Shown: positions 1 through 8,829 of the stretch, piece by piece
How positions within the stretch are numbered: the stretch's first letter is position 1
Layout of the letters: the number at the start of each line of letters is the position of its first letter
Origin: Aquisalibacillus elongatus
GTDB taxonomy: Bacteria; Bacillota; Bacilli; Bacillales; Alkalibacillaceae
Direction: 5' to 3'
Assembly (NCBI RefSeq): GCF_003843875.1
Contig: NZ_RKRF01000008.1
Location: 310,001 to 374,000 of the forward strand
Length of the DNA: 64,000 bases
The notes under the pieces: model-generated
Database searches by the model: none
The model's input: only the letters and a program-made list of their open reading frames with translations
What the model was told of the DNA's origin: nothing
Translations under genes and position numbers: made by a program

Positions 1-12
1 AACTTTTTTCAT
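1..12 (-). CDS. Start of a gene running off the left edge (partial, first four codons only)
   Basis: Reading the minus strand, an ATG at position 12 is followed by codons for MKKV and preceded by a near-perfect Shine-Dalgarno AGGAGG with about 7 bases of spacing. This is the typical start of a Bacillus gene, and Lys-Lys after Met would suit a signal peptide. Only four codons lie in the window, so no function can be assigned. Confidence 0.55.
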
Positions 13-118
13 TACTTAAATCCTCCTACACGATATTCTATTGAAGTAATAACATTAATTAATATTCTAATGCTTTTAAGAGAAGTGAGCAAGTTAAAAT
101 ATAATGACATTTAAGTAA

Positions 119-149
119 CAAAAAAGGTAAGTAGCATTGCTACTTACCT
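119..149 (-). terminator. Rho-independent terminator of the glucosaminidase gene
   Basis: An inverted repeat (AGGTAAGTAGC, 3-base loop, complementary arm) at about 125-149 is followed on the minus strand by a run of six T. It lies just after the stop codon of the autolysin gene. Confidence 0.85.
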
Positions 150-164
150 AATCTAGTAAACAAA

Positions 165-2741
165 TTATTCAATTATATTCACGTAATCTTCACCATCAAT
201 TTCATGACCAGCTATCCAAGCTGTATCTCCATTATAATAAATCTTGTACCACTTATAACCGTCAGCTGTCTTTGAAATCAGGTTAGAGTTATCATCTAAA
301 ACAGCAGCAATGAATTGGCCACCTTCCAATAAACCAACTTTACTTGCAGATGTAGTAGCATTTTTTCGAACATTAAGAGCTACATCGGCTTGTAATAGGT
401 TTAACGCAGTAGCATATAGTTCTTCACCTTCATCTCTTGCTACCCAACCTTCCAACGAAGAGTCCTTAACTTTTACTTGGTACCAATTGCCACTTTTTCC
501 TAATAGTTCAAGTTCAGTATCTTTATCGAGCACAGTTTCTCTGCTATAACTTGTTGAAGGACCTTTTCTTAAACTTAGTTTTACATTCGTTATACCTGTA
601 ACATTTTTAGGATAAGTTGAACTTAAATATTCATTTTCTTGAGGCTGATTTTTATAAACAGGTATATCATAAATTTGAACATCAAAATCAAATAAATCAT
701 AGTAATAAGTTTGAAGTTCCGCCCATTTAATGTGTGTTGCATATTGGTGACTTCCAGGATTATCAGGGTTCCACTTCATCTTATATAGCGTATCTTGGCC
801 TCGATCAATCCATTCTTCTCTGATAAATTTCGCACCACCAATAATGGCTTTTTCTGGAGTGAACCAACCTTCTTTGTAAGCCTTCTTAGCACCGCATTCA
901 GTAGGACAGCTATTAAAGGCATGAATTCCGTACATATTAAAAGTTGTCTTAATGTCATTTAACTTGTCACGATTACTATCAGTCACGATTCTTAATTGGT
1001 TATTTGTATTTTTACCAACTTCTACACCTTGTGCAAGGTTAGAGGTACCGTTACCAGTCTCGTGTAAAGCATGTCCAATCAGATAAACTTCATTAACTTG
1101 ATAGTCATTTGCACCTTGGGCAAACGCATTTCCAGTTCCGGTTAAGGTTCCTTTACTAGAAAGCATTTTTTCATTTAATTCATTTCCACTAATTCCTAAT
1201 GGATAGGACAGAACTAAAAATTGTAAGTATTCCCTAGTTCCTTTTTCGTAATTATTAGAATTAAGATACTTAGCAATGTCAGACCTTGATGCTCGATATC
1301 TACCTGCACCATCTTTATGTCCGCCCAAATCGTATTGTATTTCAACAGCTCTGTCAAAATCTGTACCATAATGTGTTTTATCATATGATACATCATTACT
1401 TACATCATTGTGGTGAAAATAAGCTTTTCTTGGCTTACTGTTTACAATCACAGTAGCCTCATACCAATTTTCAGAAAATGTTTTAAGTTTTAATGGTGAA
1501 TTTTTTCCATAGTCTTTCCATACTTTTGATTCTCTTGAAGCCTGAGAATAAGCTTTAGTCGGCTCTTTAACTGCAATTCCCTGTAATGATTCTTGTTCTT
1601 TAAACGCATTTTCCACTTGATTGCGTGGAATATATACCTTTTTCTTTTTTCCATTAACAATATTAACGGCTTCATGCCAATTTCGACTTAGAGACTTATA
1701 AATTAATACAGAACCTTCATTATAAGTCTTAACTTTGCTTGAATCTTTAGAAGGTCTTTCATAAGTACTTGTTTTGCCGTTAATAGCGATACCTCTTAAA
1801 TCTTCTTGTTTATCTACTAAGTTATCTACTTTATTAGCAGGTAGGTAACCGGTATGAGGTTCATGGTTTAAGATAACCGTAGCTTTATACCAGTTACTAC
1901 TATATGTTTCGTATTGTAATATAGAGCCTGCTGAATAGGACTTAAGAGATTTACTGTTCTCTGAAGGGTTAGAATATATTGTTGTATATTCTTGTGCAAC
2001 CCCTTTAAGACCTGTCGGGTTTTTAATTAGCCGATCAACGTGATTTTTATGGATATAACCAGTATGTGGTTCGTGGTTTAAGATAACCGTAGCTTTATAC
2101 CAATCAGAAGTATAGGTTTCAAACTTCAGTATGTTACCAGAGTTATAAGACTTTAGCTTTTTAGAACCAGTATTCGCTTCTGCAAAAACACTAGTAGGGT
2201 TCTTGAGAGCTACACCTTCTTCATCAGATGGCTCAGAAGTAGCTGTCTCAACATGGTTTTTATGAATGTAACCAGTATGAGCTTTGTTATTCAAGTAAAC
2301 AGTCGCCTTATACCAGTTAGAAGTAAAAGATTCATACTTCAATATTGTACCTTTGCCATAAGATTTTAAAGGGTCTGACCCTGTTGAGGCACTTGAAAAA
2401 ACATGAGTATTACCCTCTAAAGCTACACCTTCTAGTTTTTCAGTATTTAGATCAGCATTTTCGACATCGTTTTTATGGATATAACCAGTATGGGCTTTAT
2501 TGTTCAAAATAACAGTAGCTTCATACCAGTTAGAGTTATAGTCTCTATACTTAAGAATGGATCCTTGACTATAGCTCTTTAACTGCTTCGAATCACGGCT
2601 ACTATCTTGATAGACATGTGTCTTGTCTTTCAGAGCTACACCTTCATAATTATTGTCCGCATATACTGTTGAAATAGCCATTAAAGTAGCTATTAAAAAT
2701 GCTGAGACAATAATCAATATTCCTTGTTTTTTTATATTCAC
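165..2741 (-). CDS. Secreted N-acetylglucosaminidase autolysin with six N-terminal 71-residue repeats and C-terminal SH3 domains
   Basis: This 858-residue protein probably cleaves the glycan strands of peptidoglycan outside the cell. A signal peptide covers residues 1-28 (cleavage after TVYA). Six repeats of about 71 residues follow (33-454), each with the pattern GVA..T.VY, LKSY..GS.LK, NWY.ATV, HTGYIHK. A glucosaminidase domain of the LytD/Atl type follows (about 455-680), with the expected catalytic Glu at 561 in HALHETGNG. Two bacterial SH3-like segments end the protein (about 715-858). The start is GTG at 2741, preceded by GGGGGAA; no better start is visible. The first two or three repeats share long identical DNA stretches, so copy number may vary between strains. 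The same repeats occur in the carboxypeptidase at 48.1 kb. The catalytic family is clear; the target of the repeats is unknown and wall-polymer binding is inference. Confidence 0.9.
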   Translation of the reverse strand: MNIKKQGILIIVSAFLIATLMAISTVYADNNYEGVALKDKTHVYQDSSRDSKQLKSYSQGSILKYRDYNSNWYEATVILNNKAHTGYIHKNDVENADLNTEKLEGVALEGNTHVFSSASTGSDPLKSYGKGTILKYESFTSNWYKATVYLNNKAHTGYIHKNHVETATSEPSDEEGVALKNPTSVFAEANTGSKKLKSYNSGNILKFETYTSDWYKATVILNHEPHTGYIHKNHVDRLIKNPTGLKGVAQEYTTIYSNPSENSKSLKSYSAGSILQYETYSSNWYKATVILNHEPHTGYLPANKVDNLVDKQEDLRGIAINGKTSTYERPSKDSSKVKTYNEGSVLIYKSLSRNWHEAVNIVNGKKKKVYIPRNQVENAFKEQESLQGIAVKEPTKAYSQASRESKVWKDYGKNSPLKLKTFSENWYEATVIVNSKPRKAYFHHNDVSNDVSYDKTHYGTDFDRAVEIQYDLGGHKDGAGRYRASRSDIAKYLNSNNYEKGTREYLQFLVLSYPLGISGNELNEKMLSSKGTLTGTGNAFAQGANDYQVNEVYLIGHALHETGNGTSNLAQGVEVGKNTNNQLRIVTDSNRDKLNDIKTTFNMYGIHAFNSCPTECGAKKAYKEGWFTPEKAIIGGAKFIREEWIDRGQDTLYKMKWNPDNPGSHQYATHIKWAELQTYYYDLFDFDVQIYDIPVYKNQPQENEYLSSTYPKNVTGITNVKLSLRKGPSTSYSRETVLDKDTELELLGKSGNWYQVKVKDSSLEGWVARDEGEELYATALNLLQADVALNVRKNATTSASKVGLLEGGQFIAAVLDDNSNLISKTADGYKWYKIYYNGDTAWIAGHEIDGEDYVNIIE
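1380..2645 (-). repeat. Six tandem 71-residue coding repeats (wall-binding-like, SH3-related?)
   Basis: The unit is 68-71 residues, at residues 33-103, 104-174, 175-245, 246-315, 316-386 and 387-454 of the autolysin. Repeats 1-4 are close to each other and 5-6 are more divergent. A DNA stretch of nearly 30 bases encoding the KATVILNHEPHTGY part is identical at about 1864-1892 and 2074-2102, which shows recent duplication. Confidence 0.85.
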
Positions 2742-2962
2742 TTACAATTCCCCCAATTAATGTTTAAACACTGTGTGTTTGGTAATGTAATGTGAATATA
2801 ATTGATTTTTAATAGTTTACTAGATTTTAAATAAAACTGCTCAATAAAAAGCCGACTAATTCTATGCAAGTTACTGCCACTTCACCTCCAAATCAAATAT
2901 GTTACATAGAAATGATAGTGTAATAATATCATAATTTGTTAGAATTTTATACGTGATTTCTA

Positions 2963-2985
2963 CAAAAAGTGACAATAGTCACCCC
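2963..2985 (-). terminator. Possible short terminator after the O-antigen-polymerase-like gene
   Basis: On the minus strand a five-pair stem GTGAC-tatt-GTCAC is followed directly by TTTTT. It overlaps the end of the coding region. The stem is short, so this call is tentative. Confidence 0.45.
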
Positions 2986-4163
2986 GTACGTTTAGCAGCT
3001 AAACTAACCCCGATCGAAATGATTAGCCAGTGTAAAAAGCCAATTGACGGTATATTTTGGAAAAATGAGATTCCAATACTTTGATAGATTAATAAAGCTA
3101 GAAAGAAAGAAGCCGACCATTGTACTATATTTGAATCTAAATTTTTTAAATAGGTTTTCCAAATAAAATACAAAAGAACTATAAACGATAAAAATCCAAT
3201 AATCCCGCTTTCTAAAAGTGTTTGCAAATATATATTATGGGTATGAACATAGTGCGTACCTTCCATGAAATCAACCGGCCTTATACCGACAAAGTGCCCT
3301 ACAATTGGTGATTCTTTAAAGTGTTCAATCGACGGAACCCAAATATTTTCTCTTCCAGAAAAGAAGTTTTTACTAAATTGCTCTTGTGACCACTCGTTTA
3401 ATCCACTTTTATACTTTGTGGAATCTAGCCAAATATAAGCTATGACAAATATAAAGTTAAATGCCATGATGAAATAAAAAAGTAATGAGAATATTTTCTT
3501 AGATAGTTTTAAAATACCCATCGAAGCAAGGATTACGACAATGCATAACAAAAGCGACCTAGTTGTCGAGACATAAATTAATAAAACGTTAGCCAAGCTA
3601 CCTAGGATTAATGCAAGCTTTAGCAAGATATGACTAGGCTTAATGGCAATAACTTGAAAATAAAGTATACTAAATAAAAAGACACCTAACACGTTAGTAT
3701 TAGTGAAAAAACCAATATATTTTTCTGTTGGTCTACCTTCAATAATCCAATGTGTGAGATAAAGAATCGTTATAATTAATGCCGTGTAACCAAAAACCAA
3801 GATATGTTCTTTAGTCCAGTTAATTTTCATAAGTGCTAAGATAAATGCAAACGATAATAATTGATAAGCTAAAGTGGTATCATGAAGGAAATTTTGATTA
3901 TATAAATGAGTGATTATATATGAGATACTAATTAGTGATATTCCAATATAAATATATAAATAATTTTTATCTAAACCTCTTTGTTGAATGAATAAATATA
4001 GTAAAATAATAACTGTAATATAAAGTGTCCAATGATCAGTGATACGCCCATATTGTCTGAATGGCTCGAATGTCATTAAACCTAGGGTGTTAAATAACAA
4101 TAAATAGAAAAGCAAAAATCCAAGAATATAGTTAATTTTATTATGTAGCTGATTTGACAACAT
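2979..4163 (-). CDS. O-antigen polymerase/ligase-like membrane protein (Wzy/WaaL type)
   Basis: This is a 394-residue polytopic membrane protein with about ten or more hydrophobic segments. A large loop (about 275-330) contains SGRENIWVPSIEHFKESPIVGH and the later HTHNIYLQTLLESG, both typical of the Wzy_C (O-antigen ligase/polymerase) family. Such proteins polymerise lipid-linked repeat units or attach glycans on the outer face of the membrane. I chose ATG at 4163 because GGAG lies 7-8 bases upstream; a longer reading from 4217 lacks a site. The gene stands alone, divergent from the teichoic acid gene at 4234, and it has no adjacent flippase. It may act on the teichoic acid region polymer or on one of the other glycans; the substrate cannot be told from sequence. 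Confidence 0.8.
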   Translation of the reverse strand: MLSNQLHNKINYILGFLLFYLLLFNTLGLMTFEPFRQYGRITDHWTLYITVIILLYLFIQQRGLDKNYLYIYIGISLISISYIITHLYNQNFLHDTTLAYQLLSFAFILALMKINWTKEHILVFGYTALIITILYLTHWIIEGRPTEKYIGFFTNTNVLGVFLFSILYFQVIAIKPSHILLKLALILGSLANVLLIYVSTTRSLLLCIVVILASMGILKLSKKIFSLLFYFIMAFNFIFVIAYIWLDSTKYKSGLNEWSQEQFSKNFFSGRENIWVPSIEHFKESPIVGHFVGIRPVDFMEGTHYVHTHNIYLQTLLESGIIGFLSFIVLLYFIWKTYLKNLDSNIVQWSASFFLALLIYQSIGISFFQNIPSIGFLHWLIISIGVSLAAKRTG

Positions 4164-4233
4164 GTTAATTCTCCTATCCTGTAAACTAAAAACTATTATA
4201 AGATATCTTTCAATCAATTGTTAGGTGGTAATC

Positions 4234-5415
4234 ATGAATTTTATCAAAAAAATCATCAGAGGGAAAAAGGCTCAAAAAGTGTATCGAATTATATTTAAGT
4301 TAGTTGGGTTCTTGCCAAAACAACGTAATTTAGTCATATTTGAAAGTTTTCACGGGAAACAATACAGTGATAGCCCTAGAGCAATCTATGAATATATGAA
4401 GGATCATTATTCTGATGCAGAGTTATGGTGGAGTGTCGATCGAAGACACACGGATTTATTTAAAGAAATGGAATTACCGTATGTGAAGAGATTTACACTC
4501 AAGTGGTTTTGGTTAATGCCTCGTGCTAAGTATTGGGTTAATAATGTTAGGTTACCAAATTGGTTACCCAAACCTAAAAAAACTGTTTATATACAAACGT
4601 GGCACGGGACCCCTTTGAAGCGTTTGGGTGTTGATATTGAAGAAGTTAGGATGCCTGGAACTAGTACTGAAAAATATAAAAAGAACTTTTTGAATGAGTC
4701 ATTAAAATGGGATTACTTAGTATCACCTAATCGATATTCAACAGAGATTTTTAGAAGAGCATTTGGTTTTAATGGTGAAGTGATTGAAAGTGGTTATCCA
4801 AGAAATGATTATTTAATAAATCACTCTCAAAAAGATGTAGAACAAATAAAAGAAGAACTTAATATCCCTTTAAACCAAAAGGTTATTTTATATGCACCAA
4901 CATGGAGAGATGATGAGTATTACAGTGTAGGGAATTATAAATTTGATATTAAGCTCGACTTAGATAAGTTGAAACAAGAATTTGAAGATGACTATGTCGT
5001 TTTATTAAGAATGCACTATCTTATTTCTGAAAATCTAGACCTTTCAGATTATAATGGATTTGCCTACGATGTTTCTGATTATGTTGATATTCGCGATCTT
5101 TATATTATTTCGGATATGTTAATAACGGATTATTCATCGGTATTCTTTGATTATGCGAACCTAAAAAGACCTATCATATTTTATGTGTACGATCTACATA
5201 AGTATAAAGAAGACCTTAGAGGTTTTTATTTTGACATTGAAGACAAAGCCCCTGGTCCGCTAACGTTTTCAACAAGTGACGTCATCAATCAAATTAAACA
5301 TCTTGAAGCCAATGGAATACCTGAGGGGTATTATAATGAGTTTTATGAGAGATTCTGTTATTTAGAAGATGGCTATGCATCTAAAAGGGTAGTTGAAACA
5401 TTTTATAATAACTAG
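4234..5415 (+). CDS. CDP-glycerol glycerophosphotransferase, TagB/TarF type
   Basis: The 393-residue enzyme probably transfers glycerol phosphate from CDP-glycerol to the lipid-linked disaccharide primer or to the growing wall teichoic acid chain, at the cytoplasmic membrane face. Family motifs are plain: FESFHGKQYSDSPRAIYEYM near the N-terminus, TWHGTPLKRLG in the middle, YAPTWRDD, LRMHYL, and ITDYSSVFFDYANLKRPIIF near the C-terminus. The length matches the short primase/TarF class and not full TagF. A GTG at 4225 is in frame, but ATG 4234 follows AGGTGG at the right distance. The exporter genes tagG and tagH follow. It is clearly paralogous to the C-terminal half of the gene at 25230. Whether it is primase (TagB) or extender (TarF) cannot be decided here. 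Confidence 0.88.
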   Translation: MNFIKKIIRGKKAQKVYRIIFKLVGFLPKQRNLVIFESFHGKQYSDSPRAIYEYMKDHYSDAELWWSVDRRHTDLFKEMELPYVKRFTLKWFWLMPRAKYWVNNVRLPNWLPKPKKTVYIQTWHGTPLKRLGVDIEEVRMPGTSTEKYKKNFLNESLKWDYLVSPNRYSTEIFRRAFGFNGEVIESGYPRNDYLINHSQKDVEQIKEELNIPLNQKVILYAPTWRDDEYYSVGNYKFDIKLDLDKLKQEFEDDYVVLLRMHYLISENLDLSDYNGFAYDVSDYVDIRDLYIISDMLITDYSSVFFDYANLKRPIIFYVYDLHKYKEDLRGFYFDIEDKAPGPLTFSTSDVINQIKHLEANGIPEGYYNEFYERFCYLEDGYASKRVVETFYNN

Positions 5416-5508
5416 GACTAGACTCACCTTGCATATTGAAGAAAAATATTAGATAATACCACTTGTTTGTATAAGCATAGATTCTTTGGGGAGAAAGAAG
5501 GAATCAAA

Positions 5509-6315
5509 ATGAAATCTGCACTAACTGTTTTAAAAGAACAGTTTCAATACTTTCATTTAGTCAGAAGATTATCAGTATATGAATTAAAAAGTAACTCATC
5601 AGCCAATTATTTAGGAATGGCGTGGGAAGTTATTCAACCTGGTATACAAATTGCGATATATTGGTTCGTATTTGGTTTTGGTATTAGAGGAAGAGACGAT
5701 GTAGCAGGAGTTGATTTCTTCCAATGGATGCTAGCAGGGATCGTTGTTTGGTTTTTAATTAGCCAAGGGATTTTAAAAGGGACTAAATCCATTTATTCTA
5801 AAATCAAAGTACTATCAAAAATGAACTTTCCAATGAGTGTGATTCCAAATTATATTATTTTTGCCCAATTTTACTCACACTTGTTGTTATTAGTTTTAGT
5901 TCTTATTCTCATGCAATTTATAGGATTCCCTTTGTCGATATACATTTTACAATTACCGATTTATACGTTTGGTGTTCTAGCCATATTATTTAGTGTGACA
6001 TTAATTACATCGACGTTAGCAACGATTGCACAGGATGTTCAAATGTTTATCCAATCTATTATGAGGATGTTATTGTACCTTTCACCTATACTATGGCCAT
6101 TAAAAACATTACCGGACTGGTTGCATCCCATTATGCAAATCAACCCTTTTTACTACATTATAGAGGGATATAGACAATCGATTTTAGGCCAGGGTTGGTA
6201 TTTTGTAGAAAATTGGGAGTATTCCCTTTATTTTTGGTCATTATTATTAGTGCTGTTTATAATTGGATCGAGATTGCATTTGAAGTTTAGAAGACACTTT
6301 GTGGACTTTATTTAA
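5509..6315 (+). CDS. tagG: Teichoic acid ABC exporter, permease subunit
   Basis: This 268-residue integral membrane protein has about six hydrophobic segments and belongs to the ABC-2 polysaccharide export family. The N-terminal region YELKSNSSANYLGMAWEVIQP and the stretch SPILWP followed by INPFYYIIEGYRQSILG are characteristic of TagG/TarG. With TagH it moves the finished, lipid-linked wall teichoic acid to the outer face of the membrane. I prefer ATG 5509, preceded by GAAGGA; an in-frame TTG at 5467 has no ribosome site. It directly precedes tagH. Confidence 0.92.
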   Translation: MKSALTVLKEQFQYFHLVRRLSVYELKSNSSANYLGMAWEVIQPGIQIAIYWFVFGFGIRGRDDVAGVDFFQWMLAGIVVWFLISQGILKGTKSIYSKIKVLSKMNFPMSVIPNYIIFAQFYSHLLLLVLVLILMQFIGFPLSIYILQLPIYTFGVLAILFSVTLITSTLATIAQDVQMFIQSIMRMLLYLSPILWPLKTLPDWLHPIMQINPFYYIIEGYRQSILGQGWYFVENWEYSLYFWSLLLVLFIIGSRLHLKFRRHFVDFI

Positions 6316-6330
6316 TTGGATGTGACAAGT

Positions 6331-7122
6331 ATGGAAAAGCCAGTAAAAATTAAAAATGTATCCAAAAAATATAAACTTTATGGTCGTAAAATGGAAAGGC
6401 TAAAAGATCTGTTGATTCCAGGTAAATCGTATGGAAAAGACTTTTTCGCACTAAAGAACGTATCTTTTGAAGCCGATAAAGGTGACATTGTCGGTTTTGT
6501 TGGCGTTAATGGATCTGGTAAATCAACTTTATCCAATATTATAGCTGGAGTAATTCCGCAAACAACCGGAGAAGTGGAAGTTAAAGGTCAAGCTGCTTTA
6601 ATTGCGGTCAATATTGGTCTAGACCGAAAATTAACGGGTAGAGAAAATATTGAACTTAAATTATTGATGTTAGGTTTCAGTAAAAAAGAAATAAATGAAT
6701 TAGAAGATGATATTATTGAATTCTCTGAGCTTGGTCAATTTATTGACCAACCCGTAAAGTCATACTCTAGTGGAATGAAATCTCGTTTAGGTTTTTCGAT
6801 TTCAGTCAATGTAGATCCAGATATATTAATCATTGATGAGGCATTATCAGTAGGGGACAAAGCATTTGCTGAAAAAAGCTTAGCAAAGATGCAAGAATTT
6901 AAAGAAGCTGGAAAAACAATGTTCTTTGTCAGTCATTCTTTGGGTCAAATGAAAACATTCTGTGAAAAAGTGCTATGGTTAGAATTTGGGGAAGTTAGGA
7001 TGTATGGTGAAACTAACGAGGTTTTAAACGAATATGAAGCATTTTTAGAAAATTATAAGAATATGTCAAAAAAACAAAGAAAAAAATTCATGGAACAATC
7101 CCGTTTTGAAGAAAATGGTTAA
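6331..7122 (+). CDS. tagH: Teichoic acid ABC exporter, ATP-binding subunit
   Basis: This 263-residue ABC ATPase has Walker A GVNGSGKST (residues 58-66 from this start), the signature YSSGMKSRLGFS, Walker B ILIIDEALSVGD and the switch region FVSHSLGQ. It powers TagG. It lacks the long C-terminal extension of Bacillus subtilis TagH and resembles the compact staphylococcal TarH in size. The in-frame TTG at 6316 immediately follows the tagG stop and has no ribosome site. ATG 6331 has only a weak GGATGTGA upstream, so translational coupling to tagG is likely. A strong terminator follows. Confidence 0.93.
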   Translation: MEKPVKIKNVSKKYKLYGRKMERLKDLLIPGKSYGKDFFALKNVSFEADKGDIVGFVGVNGSGKSTLSNIIAGVIPQTTGEVEVKGQAALIAVNIGLDRKLTGRENIELKLLMLGFSKKEINELEDDIIEFSELGQFIDQPVKSYSSGMKSRLGFSISVNVDPDILIIDEALSVGDKAFAEKSLAKMQEFKEAGKTMFFVSHSLGQMKTFCEKVLWLEFGEVRMYGETNEVLNEYEAFLENYKNMSKKQRKKFMEQSRFEENG

Positions 7123-7157
7123 AAAGGCTTATAGCTTATGGCTATAAGCCTTTTTAT
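7121..7157 (+). terminator. Rho-independent terminator after tagH
   Basis: A 15-base-pair perfect stem (arms 7121-7135 and 7141-7155) with a five-base loop ends in a T run. It closes the tagB-like/tagG/tagH unit. Confidence 0.92.
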
Positions 7158-7242
7158 TATAAGAGATGATACTGAATATTTTAATCAAAAACAGGGTACT
7201 AATGAATATGAATAATAATTATAGTTTAAGAAGGTGAAGCAA

Positions 7243-8745
7243 TTGAATTATGTAGTGACCTCAACCTTACCACCTACATTTGGTGGTAGAACGAAAGCGT
7301 TGTTAAATAGAACGAGACTATTAATGGAAAACGAAGATTTTGATTTTACGTTAATTTCAACAAATTTCAAATCTAATTATCAGGAAATTTATGATTTATA
7401 TGTTAATAAACACTATGTACCACAGAATGTGAGATTTATGAATATTTATGATTTTTTGAGAGGGAATGAAGAACCTAAACCTACACAAAAGCACCCTGTA
7501 GAAGAAGAAGGGTACGAAGTGCAAAAGGTAAGTAAAAAAAAGAATGCTTACCGTTACTTTAAAGATGGTATATATGTTATGTATAAAAGTTATACTCACA
7601 CAGGTGGGCAGCTGAATTACATTGATTATATATCACCAAATTCAAGTGTCAGAATCATGCGAAAAGATTATGACCTAAAAGGCTATTTATATAGGGAAAT
7701 TCATTATGTACCAAATTCATTAAACAAGACTCAAGAAATCATGTATACTCAGAGCGGAAGTCCGTTTATTAATAGAATATATGATGGCACTGATAAGAAT
7801 AATATTAAACACGTTGTTTATTTTGATGGTGAAAATAGTCAGTTCTTTAAAGATGAAAGTGAATTTATTAAATTTTGTTTTGAAAAGATGATTGAATCTA
7901 ACAGCAATGTCATTTGTGACGTGCGAAAACTAGATCAACCGCTTAATGAAGCAGATATTCATAACTGTCAGAAGATCTATTTACAACATTCGACATTTCA
8001 TGAGCTCAATAAACCTGAGAAACTTAGAGGATCATTTAAATATTTAAAAGAGCATGCCAAAGAAGCAGATCGAATAGTGCTTTTAACGGAGGAACAAAGG
8101 AAGAACTGGGAATCAGTAACAGGTGTAACTGACAATACTGTAACCATCCCGCATAGTATATCTTTAACACGTGAACCAACAGAAACGCGAGATAAGAATA
8201 AATTTGTCATAATGGGAAGATTAGATGGGAATAAACGAATTAACCATGCGATGAAAGCTTTCTCATTAGCAGCAAAGAAAAATAAAGATATATATTTAGA
8301 AGTTTATGGTGAAGGTGACTTACTAGATGAACTGAAATCATTTAGAGATGAACTGAGCCTTCATAAACGAGTGGTATTCAAAGGTAGGACAGATAACCCT
8401 GATCAAGTATTTCAAAGTGCACAAGCTTCTTTATTTACAAGTAAATATGAGGGTTTTGGATTAGTTGTTCTAGAAAGTCTAGTAAATGGATGCCCAGTTA
8501 TAAGTTATGATATAAAATATGGCCCAAATGAAATGATTGAACATGACAAGTCTGGCTTTTTAGTAGAACCTAAAAATGTTGAGGAAATGTCGGAATATAT
8601 TTTAAAGGCTGTGGATAAGAAATTTGATGTCCAAGTTGACCGTAAATATAGTCATGAAAGCTTTGTGAAACAATGGGCAAAATTGTTGCAACCTAATAAA
8701 AAACCATTTAGCCAAAAGTTAAAAGCTCTATTTAATTACTCTTAA
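7243..8745 (+). CDS. Teichoic acid glycosyltransferase, GT4 family (TarM/TagE-like)
   Basis: This is a 500-residue cytoplasmic GT-B enzyme. The N-terminus contains the sugar-transferase start pattern STLPPTFGGRTKALLNR seen in TagE/TarM proteins. The central part is the beta-sheet-rich insertion typical of that subgroup. The C-terminal half carries MGRLDGNKRINHAMKAF, the nucleotide-sugar region YEGFGLVVLESLVNGCPVISYD and the E-x7-E-like pair. TarM and TagE glycosylate the repeat units of wall teichoic acid from a UDP-sugar, and the position beside tagGH supports this. I chose TTG 7243 because AAGGTGA sits about 5 bases upstream; a GTG at 7234 overlaps that site. The sugar and its linkage are not predictable. 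Confidence 0.82.
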   Translation: MNYVVTSTLPPTFGGRTKALLNRTRLLMENEDFDFTLISTNFKSNYQEIYDLYVNKHYVPQNVRFMNIYDFLRGNEEPKPTQKHPVEEEGYEVQKVSKKKNAYRYFKDGIYVMYKSYTHTGGQLNYIDYISPNSSVRIMRKDYDLKGYLYREIHYVPNSLNKTQEIMYTQSGSPFINRIYDGTDKNNIKHVVYFDGENSQFFKDESEFIKFCFEKMIESNSNVICDVRKLDQPLNEADIHNCQKIYLQHSTFHELNKPEKLRGSFKYLKEHAKEADRIVLLTEEQRKNWESVTGVTDNTVTIPHSISLTREPTETRDKNKFVIMGRLDGNKRINHAMKAFSLAAKKNKDIYLEVYGEGDLLDELKSFRDELSLHKRVVFKGRTDNPDQVFQSAQASLFTSKYEGFGLVVLESLVNGCPVISYDIKYGPNEMIEHDKSGFLVEPKNVEEMSEYILKAVDKKFDVQVDRKYSHESFVKQWAKLLQPNKKPFSQKLKALFNYS

Positions 8746-8829
8746 GTAAAGTAGGTAGGATTTTAAAAAGTAGTTTTTTAATATACAATTATGGATAAAA
8801 TCATTTCTTAACGAAACGGAGTATTCGGT

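Noticed and set aside
310-549. 79-codon ORF antisense to the autolysin SH3 region
   Set aside because: It has low-complexity composition, no family motif and no ribosome site, and it is opposite a well-supported gene.
1380-2645. Tandem repeats as a CRISPR-like array
   Set aside because: The repeats are in-frame protein repeats of about 210 bases with coding variation, not short repeats with unique spacers.
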